Shown piece by piece: positions 1-6,980 of a stretch of 7,165 nt of DNA. The translations under genes were made by a program, and so were the position numbers. Below the pieces are notes generated by a model, which worked only from the letters and a program-made list of their open reading frames with translations, did no database searches and was not told the DNA's origin. Source of the stretch: an uncultured Methylococcaceae bacterium (lineage in GTDB: Bacteria; Pseudomonadota; Gammaproteobacteria; Methylococcales; Methylomonadaceae); the NCBI GenBank assembly GCA_903903365.1, contig CAIUYS010000637.1, positions 1 to 7,165 of the forward strand, given 5' to 3'. How positions within the stretch are numbered: the stretch's first letter is position 1; each line of letters begins with the position of its first letter.

Positions 1-782
1 GGCCATTAAAAAGTGGCAAGGAAGCGGCTGTCTATGTGGTGCTTTCTGAAGGTGAAATTCGCTGCGCAAAAGTCTACAAAGAAGCCAACAAGCGCGGCTT
101 TCATAAGCAGTCGTTGTATCAGGAGGGGCGTAAAGTCAGAAACACTCGGCAGGCGCGTGCGATGGAAAAAAACACCCGGTTTGGACGTAAGCAGCAAGAA
201 GAGGTTTGGCAAAATGCTGAGGTCGATGCCCTATACCGTCTTGCCGCTGCCGGTGTACGTGTTCCGCAACCCTATAATTTTGTTGAAGGCGTGTTGTTAA
301 TGGAGCTGGTCACTGATGAGCATGGATCGGCTGCGCCAAGGCTTAACGATTTGGTGTTGAGTCGTGAACAAGCACTTGAATATCACGCTATATTGATTAA
401 AGAAGTGGTCAGAATGCTCTGCGCAGGAATTGTCCACGGTGATCTGTCCGAATTTAATGTACTTGTTGACGCCCATGGCCCGGTCATTATCGATTTACCC
501 CAGGCTGTAGATGCGGCAGCTAATAATAATGCGCCCGGCATGTTGGAACGTGATGTCAATAATATGGCAGCCTACTTTGGTCGCTTTGCGCCAGAACTGC
601 TTGCAACCAGCTATGGTAAAGAAATCTGGAAGATTTACGAAAGCGGCAACCTGACGCCTGATATCAAACTGACCGGACATTTCAAAGGCAGCAATAAACA
701 GGCTGATGTGGGTAGTATTATGAGGGAAATTAATGATGCCCGAGATGACGCGATAAGGCGTAAATACGAGCATGAAGAATGA
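1..782 (+). CDS. RIO1-like serine protein kinase, 5' partial
   Basis: An atypical protein kinase of the RIO1 family, of the bacterial type found in Pseudomonas and relatives. RIO enzymes phosphorylate serine or autophosphorylate; the bacterial substrate is not established. The frame is open from the first full codon (position 3), and the ATP-binding segment SGKEAAVYV is encoded at 12-38, ahead of any usable start. The gene therefore begins outside the window, and the GTG at 36 is only an internal codon. The nucleotide-binding lysine lies in RCAKVYK (codon 69-71). The catalytic loop HGDLSEFN starts at codon 435 with its Asp at 441-443. The metal-binding Asp, in IDLPQ (the RIO counterpart of DFG), is codon 492-494. 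All key kinase residues are present, so it looks active. About 259 residues are visible; I estimate a few dozen N-terminal residues are missing. It ends in a charged helix-like tail. The next gene starts 81 bp downstream on the same strand. Confidence 0.93.
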   Translation, partial: PLKSGKEAAVYVVLSEGEIRCAKVYKEANKRGFHKQSLYQEGRKVRNTRQARAMEKNTRFGRKQQEEVWQNAEVDALYRLAAAGVRVPQPYNFVEGVLLMELVTDEHGSAAPRLNDLVLSREQALEYHAILIKEVVRMLCAGIVHGDLSEFNVLVDAHGPVIIDLPQAVDAAANNNAPGMLERDVNNMAAYFGRFAPELLATSYGKEIWKIYESGNLTPDIKLTGHFKGSNKQADVGSIMREINDARDDAIRRKYEHEE

Positions 783-863
783 AGCTAAATGGTTTAAGTG
801 AAAGACAGTATTAATTCATGAACCTTTTACCTTGAACCTAATTTCCTTTTATCAGGACATCTT

Positions 864-1088
864 ATGAATGACAAGCAACCGGACAATCCTCTACACGGTA
901 TCACCCTGGAAACTATACTGATCCAACTCGTAGATTATTATGGTTGGACTGAATTAGGCAAAATAATTGACATCAGATGTTTTAATTATGAGCCCAGTAT
1001 CAAATCCAGTTTAAAGTTTTTAAGAAAAACCCCGTGGGCGAGAACACGGGTTGAAGAATTGTATCTCAATAAAGATGATTTTGAATAA
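864..1088 (+). CDS. VF530 family (DUF2132) small protein
   Basis: A 74-residue protein recognised as the VF530/DUF2132 family by its NPLHGITLE opening, the HYGW-like block (here YYGWTELGKIIDIRCF) and the highly conserved SSLKFLRKTPWAR near the C-terminus. The family is small, single-domain and widespread in proteobacteria. The Vibrio fischeri member has a solved structure and nucleic-acid binding has been suggested, but no firm cellular role is known. The length is normal for the family. The start is supported by AGGA at 854-857, six bases ahead of the ATG. It lies 81 bp after the RIO kinase gene on the same strand, so co-transcription is possible; no clear terminator separates them. Family assignment is secure, function is not. 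Confidence 0.9.
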   Translation: MNDKQPDNPLHGITLETILIQLVDYYGWTELGKIIDIRCFNYEPSIKSSLKFLRKTPWARTRVEELYLNKDDFE

Positions 1089-1209
1089 AAGTAAATAAGC
1101 CACATTTTTCAACTTACGGTTATAGTCCTTTGCACTTTGTCGTATTTCCACCCCCAAAAGTACATGATGTATTCTGACCTTGATTTCTTAAGTTCAAAAG
1201 TTATAAACC

Positions 1210-1359
1210 ATGCGTATTCTTAGTATTATCGTTCTTCTGTGTACCTCGTTAATTGAGATTGGCCCTGTTCCTATTACGCCAATAGTATTAATTTGGATCG
1301 TATTGTTTCGGCCGGTATGGTTTTATGAATGGGTTTTAAAAATATATAACAAAAACTAA
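1210..1359 (+). CDS. Small hydrophobic membrane protein, 49 aa
   Basis: A short open frame encoding 49 residues. The ATG is the only start available, because an in-frame TAA sits at 1204-1206. The N-terminal half, MRILSIIVLLCTSLIEIG, and the middle, PITPIVLIWIVLF, are both strongly hydrophobic and joined by a Gly-Pro turn. A short basic/aromatic tail (RPVWFYEWVLKIYNKN) follows. This suggests one or two membrane-spanning segments with the positively charged end in the cytoplasm. I believe similar proteins with a conserved EIGP-PITP core and an LFRP-WF tail occur in other gammaproteobacteria, but that is from memory. Against it, there is no clear Shine-Dalgarno sequence before the ATG. It is oriented like the VF530 gene 121 bp upstream and converges on dctA. 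No function can be assigned. Confidence 0.55.
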   Translation: MRILSIIVLLCTSLIEIGPVPITPIVLIWIVLFRPVWFYEWVLKIYNKN

Positions 1360-1372
1360 AGTCGATAATGTC

Positions 1373-1428
1373 TTAAAAATTATCTCACTTTTTTCAATGG
1401 GGTACAGCAGATTAAAAGTTGCTGAGAT
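1373..1428 (-). terminator. Possible weak intrinsic terminator of dctA
   Basis: Read on the minus strand just after the dctA stop, ATCTC (1424-1428) can pair with GAGAT (1382-1386), and ACTTTT with AAAAGT further in. This gives a bulged stem of about 11 pairs with a long loop, followed by ATTTTT. The bulge, AT-rich inner stem and roughly 20-base loop make it a weak candidate. An alternative small hairpin (CAGCA/TGCTG, 1405-1424) lies inside the same segment. Confidence 0.28.
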
Positions 1429-1440
1429 GCCATAGTTTAA

Positions 1441-2742
1441 TTAATGCACTTCGGATGAATCCTTACTCCTAATGTGGGTGGGATTAAGAAGGGCATGCAT
1501 TTTTTGTTCGTCCAGTTCATTTTCCCATTTTGCCGCAACCACTGTGGCAACCCCGTTGCCGATAATATTGGTAAGTGCGCGTGCCTCGGACATGAAGCGA
1601 TCTATACCGAGTATCAGTGCAAGTCCGGCGACAGGGATGGTTGGGATGGTCGAAAGGGTTGCTGCTAGCGTAATAAAACCACTACCTGTTACTCCGGCAG
1701 CGCCTTTCGATGTTAATAACAGTACGCCAAGGATGGTCAGTTCCTGCATCATGGTCAGGGGGGTATTGGTGGCTTGGGCAACAAAGATAGCGGCCATTGC
1801 CAGATAGATTGAGGTCCCATCAAGATTAAAAGAGTAACCGGTTGGAATGACCAAACCGACCACCGATTTGGAACAACCCAAGTTTTCCAGCTTTGTCATC
1901 ATGCGGGGTAGTACCGATTCTGATGACGATGTACCCAGCACGATTAACAGCTCATCTTTTATGTAAATAATAAATTTGAGTATGCTAAAGCCGGTAAATC
2001 GCGCGATTAATCCCAACACAATAAAAATAAACAGCAAACAAGTCAGATAAAAACTGCCCATTAATTTTGCCAGTGGTGTCAATGAAGCAATACCGTATTT
2101 GCCGATGGTAAAGGCCATAGCGCCAAAGGCACCAATGGGTGCCAGCTTCATAATAGTTTCGACGATACCAAATAATGCTTGGGAAAATTTACTAATAAAA
2201 ACGACCACTTCAGATCCTGTTTCTTTCATCGCCGCCAGCGAAAAACCGAACAGCACCGAAAACAGTAACACTTGCAATATATCGCTTTTGGCAAAGGCAT
2301 CAACTACACTGGCAGGAATGATATTTAGCAAAAAATCAACGGTACTATGGGTTGTTGTCGCGTTGGTATAAATGCTTAGGCTTTTGGTATCCAGGGTGCT
2401 TAAATCGACATTCATACCTACTCCCGGTTTAATTACATGCACCACAATCAAGCCGATAATTAATGCCAGTGTACTGACCACTTCAAAATAGAGCAGGGCT
2501 TTAACGCCGACACGCCCGACTTTATCCATATCCTGCATACCGGCAATACCTGTTACCACCGTGCAAAAAATAATCGGCGCGATAATCATTTTGATCAGTT
2601 TGATAAAGCCATCACCGAGCGGCTTCATCGTTGTTGCTGTTTCAGGATAAAAATAACCCAGAAAAATGCCGAAAGTGATAGCGGTCAACACTTGTACATA
2701 AAGATGTTGATAAAATTTTTTAGCGGGTTTAGTTGGTTGCAT
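1441..2742 (-). CDS. dctA: C4-dicarboxylate:cation symporter DctA
   Basis: An inner-membrane secondary transporter of the dicarboxylate/amino acid:cation symporter (DAACS) family, taking up succinate, fumarate and malate with protons or sodium. The 433 residues match DctA along their length. They include YPETATTMKPLGDGFIKLIKMIIAPIIFCTVVTGIAGM near the N-terminus, the serine-rich re-entrant hairpin GTSSSES (residues 270-276), the TM7 motif GYSFNLDGTSIY (about 302-313), hairpin 2 TSKGAAGVTGSGF (344-356) and the TM8 binding motif DRFMSEARALTN (381-392). Eight membrane helices and two hairpins are expected. I chose the ATG at 2740-2742, preceded by AAGG six bases upstream, because it gives the usual DctA N-terminus. 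An in-frame ATG at 2773-2775 would add 11 residues and also has an AGG-like site. The second symporter gene lies upstream on the same strand. DctA is usually under two-component control, but no such regulator is in view. Confidence 0.95.
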   Translation of the reverse strand: MQPTKPAKKFYQHLYVQVLTAITFGIFLGYFYPETATTMKPLGDGFIKLIKMIIAPIIFCTVVTGIAGMQDMDKVGRVGVKALLYFEVVSTLALIIGLIVVHVIKPGVGMNVDLSTLDTKSLSIYTNATTTHSTVDFLLNIIPASVVDAFAKSDILQVLLFSVLFGFSLAAMKETGSEVVVFISKFSQALFGIVETIMKLAPIGAFGAMAFTIGKYGIASLTPLAKLMGSFYLTCLLFIFIVLGLIARFTGFSILKFIIYIKDELLIVLGTSSSESVLPRMMTKLENLGCSKSVVGLVIPTGYSFNLDGTSIYLAMAAIFVAQATNTPLTMMQELTILGVLLLTSKGAAGVTGSGFITLAATLSTIPTIPVAGLALILGIDRFMSEARALTNIIGNGVATVVAAKWENELDEQKMHALLNPTHIRSKDSSEVH

Positions 2743-2781
2743 GGATGACCTTGTAATGAATATGTTATTGGGCATTAAAAC

Positions 2782-2865
2782 CTAAAAGCGGCTATACAGG
2801 ACGAAGCTTGTACCTTTGTTGCTTTTCTTAGTGCCTTCGTAGAGTAGTGTTTTTAATGTATCCAT
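2782..2865 (-). other. 27-codon ORF between the two symporter genes
   Basis: A tiny open frame whose ATG directly abuts the TAG stop of the upstream symporter and which ends 6 bp before the upstream dctA start candidate. It begins MDTLKTLLYEG and ends TSFVLYSRF. The short alternating C-terminus finishing in Phe resembles the last strand of outer-membrane beta-barrel proteins, but the match is too short to mean much. AAGG occurs 12 bases before the ATG, which is far for a ribosome site, although termination-reinitiation coupling is conceivable. It may be chance, a coupling or leader peptide, or a remnant of a lost gene. Confidence 0.2.
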
Positions 2866-4131
2866 CTATTTCAGCGCCTTTTCCCACTTGCTAACCAACG
2901 CCGCAGCAATGCTGTTGCCAAACACATTGGTCGCACTGCGTCCCATATCCAGAACCTGGTCGATACCGAGTAACAGTAACAAGCCGGCTTCAGGAATATC
3001 AAACATGGACAAGGTTGCGGCGATAACGATTAACGACGCTCTGGGTACGCCTGCGACGCCTTTACTGGTAAACAGTAACACCAGCAACATGATGAGTTGA
3101 TCACCTAAAGACATGTCAATACCATAAGCCTGTGCAATGAATAAAACTGCGAAGGTCATATACATCATGCTGCCATCCAGGTTAAATGAATAGCCTAATG
3201 GCAACACCAGTCCACAGACTTTTTCATCGCAGCCAAAACGTTCCAGTTGCTGTAATAATTTGGGGTAAGCGCTCTCGCTACTGGCCGTACCAAAAGCCAG
3301 CAGCATGGGTTCGCGGATATGCCGTAGCAAAGACAAGACTCTACGACCCAAAAACACAAAGCCAACGCAACCGAGTGCACTACAAAGCAAAATCAGACCC
3401 AAATAAAATTCGCCGATAAATTTGCCATAAGACAGTAGAACGCCGATGCCCTGTTGTGCGATAACCGAGGCTATAGCTGAAAATACTGCTACCGGTGCAT
3501 AATGCATGACGTAGCCGGTCACTTTTAGCATGATGTGTGCTAATGAATCCAGTAACTTGACCGTTGGTTTAGCCAGATCGCCGATTGAAGCGCAGGCAAT
3601 GCCAAAGAACATGGAAAATACTACAATTTGCAAAATCTCATTAGTCGCCATCGCTTCGACGATACTTTTTGGAAAGATATGCGCTACGAAATTGCCCAGT
3701 GTCGGCTTAACTTGCGGCAGTCCTGTTTCTGAACCTATTGCTGGTAATGCAATATGCAAAGAACTTCCCGGTTCAAACACATTCACCAGTAACATGCCCA
3801 GCAACAGGCTAAAAATTGACGCTGAAAAAAACCACAGTAGCGCCTTGATACCAATGCGTCCAACAGTATGAATATCACCCATTTTAGCCATGCCAACCAC
3901 TAGCGTTGAAAACACCAGCGGGGCGATAATCATTTTTATCAAGCGCAGAAAGGTATCCGTTAATACGGAAAAAATCTCAATGATCTGACTCAGTACAGGA
4001 TTTTGCAGGGTAGTGCTGGAACTGCCCAGTGTCAGATTGAGTGCTTCGCCCACTACAATGCCAAGTATTAGCGCGATGGCAACATAAAGCGTCTGGCGAT
4101 TGGGTTGTGGATTCTGAGGGTGGGTGGTCAT
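2866..4131 (-). CDS. Dicarboxylate/amino acid:cation symporter (DAACS family)
   Basis: A second member of the DAACS family, 421 residues, predicted as an inner-membrane sodium- or proton-coupled importer of C4-dicarboxylates or acidic amino acids. Family landmarks are in order: FLRLIKMIIAPLVFSTLVVGM in TM2-3 (about residues 61-81), hairpin 1 GTASSES (281-287), TM7 GYSFNLDGSMMY (313-324), hairpin 2 TSKGVAGVPRASL (355-367) and TM8 DQVLDMGRSATN (391-402). Hairpin 2 and TM8 look closer to glutamate/aspartate carriers of the GltP type than to DctA, so the substrate could be glutamate or aspartate. Arg398 in TM8 is the position that in relatives contacts the side-chain carboxylate of acidic substrates. 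The ATG start is supported by AGGGA nine bases upstream. This is the first of two tandem transporter genes read leftward; dctA follows about 120 bp later. It is transcribed divergently from dnaB. Confidence 0.92.
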   Translation of the reverse strand: MTTHPQNPQPNRQTLYVAIALILGIVVGEALNLTLGSSSTTLQNPVLSQIIEIFSVLTDTFLRLIKMIIAPLVFSTLVVGMAKMGDIHTVGRIGIKALLWFFSASIFSLLLGMLLVNVFEPGSSLHIALPAIGSETGLPQVKPTLGNFVAHIFPKSIVEAMATNEILQIVVFSMFFGIACASIGDLAKPTVKLLDSLAHIMLKVTGYVMHYAPVAVFSAIASVIAQQGIGVLLSYGKFIGEFYLGLILLCSALGCVGFVFLGRRVLSLLRHIREPMLLAFGTASSESAYPKLLQQLERFGCDEKVCGLVLPLGYSFNLDGSMMYMTFAVLFIAQAYGIDMSLGDQLIMLLVLLFTSKGVAGVPRASLIVIAATLSMFDIPEAGLLLLLGIDQVLDMGRSATNVFGNSIAAALVSKWEKALK

Positions 4132-4141
4132 GAGTCAAGTT

Positions 4142-4190
4142 CCCTAAAAAATGATGTTAGTGCCTGTTCTAAGGCTTCAGGTGTTTAGGG
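4142..4190 (-). promoter_or_regulatory. Inverted repeat overlapping symporter ribosome binding site
   Basis: CCCTAAA (4142-4148) and TTTAGGG (4184-4190) form a perfect 7-bp inverted repeat. In the minus-strand mRNA the downstream arm contains the AGGG of the Shine-Dalgarno sequence of the gene starting at 4131. Pairing would therefore mask the ribosome site. The enclosed segment can form a smaller CCTG/CAGG stem (4163-4166 with 4178-4181). Whether the transcript includes the upstream arm depends on an unmapped start site. Confidence 0.35.
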
Positions 4191-4278
4191 TACTTTATAC
4201 GGGTCTTTTATTCTACAGGCATCGGGTCAATGTTCGTGTATTTAGCTTTTAGACTTAAAGCGTGAAAAGTGTAAGCCA

Positions 4279-4307
4279 ATGACTGGAAACCCTCATCGTG
4301 TTATTAT
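4279..4307 (+). promoter_or_regulatory. Predicted sigma-70 promoter for dnaB-alr
   Basis: ATGACT (4279-4284, four of six consensus bases) and TATTAT (4302-4307, five of six) are separated by 17 bp. This would start transcription near 4314 and leave a short leader of about 18 bases before the dnaB ATG at 4332. That start would also place the alternative TTG codon at 4317 almost at the mRNA end, favouring the ATG. Confidence 0.5.
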
Positions 4308-4331
4308 TCATCTTTTTTGCAGCTAATAACC

Positions 4332-5729
4332 ATGCCTGAAAATTATTCCATGGAACGTGATTATTCACTTGATGCCATGAAGGTTCCACCCAATTCCATA
4401 CAGGCCGAACAATCGGTTTTGGGTGGATTAATGCTGGATAACCAGACTTGGGATGCCATAGCCGACAAGGTTATTGAAAAGGATTTTTATCGCCGTAGTC
4501 ACCAGCTTATTTTTAAAAAAATTGAAGAGCTTGCAGAAAAGCAGGTTCCTTTTGATGTCATCACGCTGTCTGATGCTTTAAAAGCCATCGGCGAGTTGGA
4601 TAATGTCGGTGGACTGGCTTATTTAATCATGCTGGCAAAAGACACGCCCAGTGCGGCTAACATTGTTGCTTACGCCAATATTGTCAGAGATCGGTCAGTA
4701 CTCAGGCAACTGATTCATATTGGTACTGAAATTTCCGATTCGGCTTTTAATACCGAGGGTCGTGATACTTCTGAATTGCTTGAGAATGCCGAACGGCAGG
4801 TTTTTCAAATAGCAGAGCAACGGCAAAGAGGGCAGGCCGGTGGTTTTATCGCTATTAAATCATTACTGGCTAAAGCCGTTGATAAAATTGAAACCCTGTT
4901 TGAGCAGGAAGGCTCTATCACCGGAGCCAGTACCGGATTTACCGATCTTGATGAATTAACCTCCGGTCTGCAACCAGCCGATTTAATTATTGTGGCGGGC
5001 AGGCCGTCGATGGGTAAAACCACCATCGCCATGAATATAGCCGAAAATGTAGCACTAAAAAGTGACAAACCGGTTGCCGTATTTAGTATGGAAATGCCGG
5101 GTGATTCACTTGCGATGCGTATGATGTCATCCTTGGGTCGTATTGATCAACATAAAGTCAGAACCGGCAAGCTCGATGATGATGATTGGCCGCGCTTGAC
5201 TTCAGCCATTAATTTACTGGCAGGTACACAATTGTTTATTGATGATTCGCCTGCATTATCACCCACCGAAGTGCGAGCCAGAGCCAGGCGTCTGGCGCGT
5301 GAACATGGTCAGTTAGGCTTGATTGTGGTGGATTATTTACAATTGATGCAATCACCTTCCAGTGGCGATAATCGGGTACAACAAATATCTGACATTTCCA
5401 GAGGCTTAAAAGCACTGGCTAAAGAGTTGAATGTACCTGTTATCGCCTTGTCACAGCTTAATCGAAACCTGGAACAACGCCCCAATAAACGTCCGGTAAT
5501 GTCAGACTTGCGTGACTCCGGCGCTATTGAGCAGGATGCCGATTTGATTATGTTTGTTTATCGCGACGAAGTGTATAACGAAGACAGTCCTGATAAAGGT
5601 ATTGCTGAAATTATTATCGGCAAGCAACGTAACGGGCCGCTGGGAACCGTTAGACTGACCTTTATGGGGCAATATACTAAATTTGAAAATTTTGCCGGAG
5701 CGCCCTATAACGCAGGAGATTATGAATGA
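4332..5729 (+). CDS. dnaB: Replicative DNA helicase DnaB
   Basis: The hexameric ring helicase that unwinds DNA 5' to 3' on the lagging strand at the replication fork and interacts with primase. The 465-residue product matches the E. coli protein (471 aa) almost end to end. It has an N-terminal helical domain starting at VPPNSIQAEQSVLGGLMLDN, a linker around residues 140-175, and a RecA-like ATPase domain. That domain contains Walker A GRPSMGKTT (223-231), the catalytic Glu of FSMEMP (254), Walker B VVDYLQL with Asp334, and the conserved SDLRDSGAIEQDADLIMF block from about 391. No intein or insertion interrupts the motifs. I chose the ATG at 4332 over an in-frame TTG at 4317 because ATG is the commoner codon and a promoter lies just upstream; the Shine-Dalgarno is weak in both cases. 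Its last bases overlap alr (ATGA). The ribosomal protein genes often found before dnaB are absent here. Confidence 0.97.
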   Translation: MPENYSMERDYSLDAMKVPPNSIQAEQSVLGGLMLDNQTWDAIADKVIEKDFYRRSHQLIFKKIEELAEKQVPFDVITLSDALKAIGELDNVGGLAYLIMLAKDTPSAANIVAYANIVRDRSVLRQLIHIGTEISDSAFNTEGRDTSELLENAERQVFQIAEQRQRGQAGGFIAIKSLLAKAVDKIETLFEQEGSITGASTGFTDLDELTSGLQPADLIIVAGRPSMGKTTIAMNIAENVALKSDKPVAVFSMEMPGDSLAMRMMSSLGRIDQHKVRTGKLDDDDWPRLTSAINLLAGTQLFIDDSPALSPTEVRARARRLAREHGQLGLIVVDYLQLMQSPSSGDNRVQQISDISRGLKALAKELNVPVIALSQLNRNLEQRPNKRPVMSDLRDSGAIEQDADLIMFVYRDEVYNEDSPDKGIAEIIIGKQRNGPLGTVRLTFMGQYTKFENFAGAPYNAGDYE

Positions 5730-6829
5730 GGCCGGCAGTTTACGCGGTACTTAACCTGGATGCTGTGCAGCATAACTTGCAAAGGGTTCGTTATTACGCG
5801 CCGGAGGCAAAAATCATGGCCGTTATCAAGGCTAATGGTTATGGGCATGGTTTATTGCGGATTGCCGACGCCTTGCAAACGGTCGATGCCTTTGCCGTGG
5901 CGCGGGTAGATGAAGGGATTCGTTTGCGTAAAGCCGGAATTAAAAACCGGATTGCGGTGCTGGAAGGCTTTACCTGCGCTGAAGAATTAGATGAGTTATT
6001 GCATTATCAATTGGACCCCGTGGTGCATTCTTTTACCCAAGTAGACATTTTTGAAAGCAGAACGGAGCAAGACCTTTGTGCTATCTGGTTAAAATTTGAT
6101 ACCGGCATGAATCGTCTGGGCTTTAAAGTCAACGAATTTAACGCGGTTTACCAACGCTTAAACCGGTGTTCCATCATCAGGCCGCCAATCAGTTTGATGA
6201 CGCATTTAGCCAATGCAGATGATAAGCAAGATCCTGCCACGCTTAAACAAATTAGTTTGTTTAATGAAACGCTGTCGGCGCTAGCACCTGAGGTACAGCC
6301 AAAAAATGAGCGTAGTATTGCCAACTCGGCGGGTATTTTAGCTTGGAAAGAAGCCTTAACCGATTGGGTGCGGCCTGGTGTTATGTTATATGGTATTTCA
6401 CCGTTTTCAGATAGTACCGGCGAGCAACTGGGGTTAAAGCCCATTATGAGTTTACATTCACGATTGATAGCGGTAAAACCCATAGCCAAAGGTGATAAAG
6501 TCGGTTATGCAGGTTCATGGATTTGTGAAAAGTCGACCACATTGGGTGTTGTCGCTATTGGTTATGGGGATGGTTACCCCCGTTATGCCAAAGGAGGAAC
6601 GCCCGTGCTGGTTAACGGACAGCGTGTTCCGCTGATTGGTCGAGTATCCATGGATATGATTACTGTTGATTTGGAAGCACAACCCCATGCAAAACCCGGT
6701 GACCCGGTGACCTTGTGGGGCGATGGCTTGCCCGTTGAAGAAATTGCCGTCTGTGCCGATACCATACCCTACACCCTTGTGTGTGGCGTAACCCAGCGAG
6801 TACAGATTGTTGAGAAGACTGCGTTGTAA
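5726..6829 (+). CDS. alr: Alanine racemase
   Basis: A cytoplasmic pyridoxal-phosphate enzyme that interconverts L- and D-alanine, supplying D-alanine for peptidoglycan. The 367 residues are the usual length. The PLP-binding lysine is Lys35 in AVIKANGYGHG. GMNRLGF, MTHLANAD and SIANSAG follow in the TIM-barrel domain. Arg216 in VRPGVMLYG is the residue that contacts the cofactor ring nitrogen. The second catalytic base is Tyr261 in KVGYAGSW, and the C-terminal beta domain carries IGYGDGYPR and RVSMDMITVDL. All catalytic residues are present. The ATG overlaps the dnaB stop by 4 bp and is preceded by AGGAG (5713-5717) with eight-base spacing, so translation is probably coupled to dnaB. The dnaB-alr pairing also occurs in E. 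coli. Whether this is the biosynthetic enzyme or a catabolic DadX type cannot be told from sequence alone, but with no dadA nearby the biosynthetic role is likelier. Confidence 0.96.
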   Translation: MRPAVYAVLNLDAVQHNLQRVRYYAPEAKIMAVIKANGYGHGLLRIADALQTVDAFAVARVDEGIRLRKAGIKNRIAVLEGFTCAEELDELLHYQLDPVVHSFTQVDIFESRTEQDLCAIWLKFDTGMNRLGFKVNEFNAVYQRLNRCSIIRPPISLMTHLANADDKQDPATLKQISLFNETLSALAPEVQPKNERSIANSAGILAWKEALTDWVRPGVMLYGISPFSDSTGEQLGLKPIMSLHSRLIAVKPIAKGDKVGYAGSWICEKSTTLGVVAIGYGDGYPRYAKGGTPVLVNGQRVPLIGRVSMDMITVDLEAQPHAKPGDPVTLWGDGLPVEEIAVCADTIPYTLVCGVTQRVQIVEKTAL

Positions 6830-6887
6830 GGATGCGCGCAACGAAAAAAGACAGGGCTTGTAGCAGATACAGATTGTGGATATTGGC

Positions 6888-6914
6888 CTCGAATCTTTTC
6901 GAGACGATTTTTTT
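6888..6914 (+). terminator. Candidate intrinsic terminator after alr
   Basis: CTCGAA (6888-6893) and TTCGAG (6898-6903) make a perfect 6-bp stem with a TCTT loop. Four bases later comes a run of seven T residues (6908-6914). The short stem and the gap before the T-run make it imperfect, but it lies 59 bp after the alr stop and ahead of new promoters, where a terminator is expected. Confidence 0.45.
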
Positions 6915-6980
6915 AGACGCTGAATTCGTTAAAAATAGAGCACCCCATCAAACTCATTTTTTATTAAAAGAAACTTGGCC

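Noticed and set aside
36..782. GTG at 36 as the start of the RIO kinase
   Set aside because: It would remove the ATP-binding segment encoded just upstream at 12-35; the frame is open to the window edge.
1031..1050. GC-rich hairpin CCCGTG/CACGGG inside the VF530 gene
   Set aside because: It lies within a strongly conserved coding block (KTPWARTR), has an 8-base loop and no T-run, so it is probably a by-product of codon choice.
1180..1207. TTGATT and TATAAA with 16-bp spacing, promoter-like
   Set aside because: It would start transcription just inside the 49-residue frame and so cannot serve that frame; in AT-rich spacer such matches arise by chance.
2782..2850. Sigma-54-like GGCAC...GC pattern ahead of dctA
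   Set aside because: The GG-to-GC distance is one base too long and the rest of the consensus is missing.
4194..4215. Possible minus-strand -10 elements (TATAAA and TAGAAT) for the second symporter
   Set aside because: Neither has a recognisable -35 hexamer at the right distance, so I do not call a promoter although one must exist nearby.
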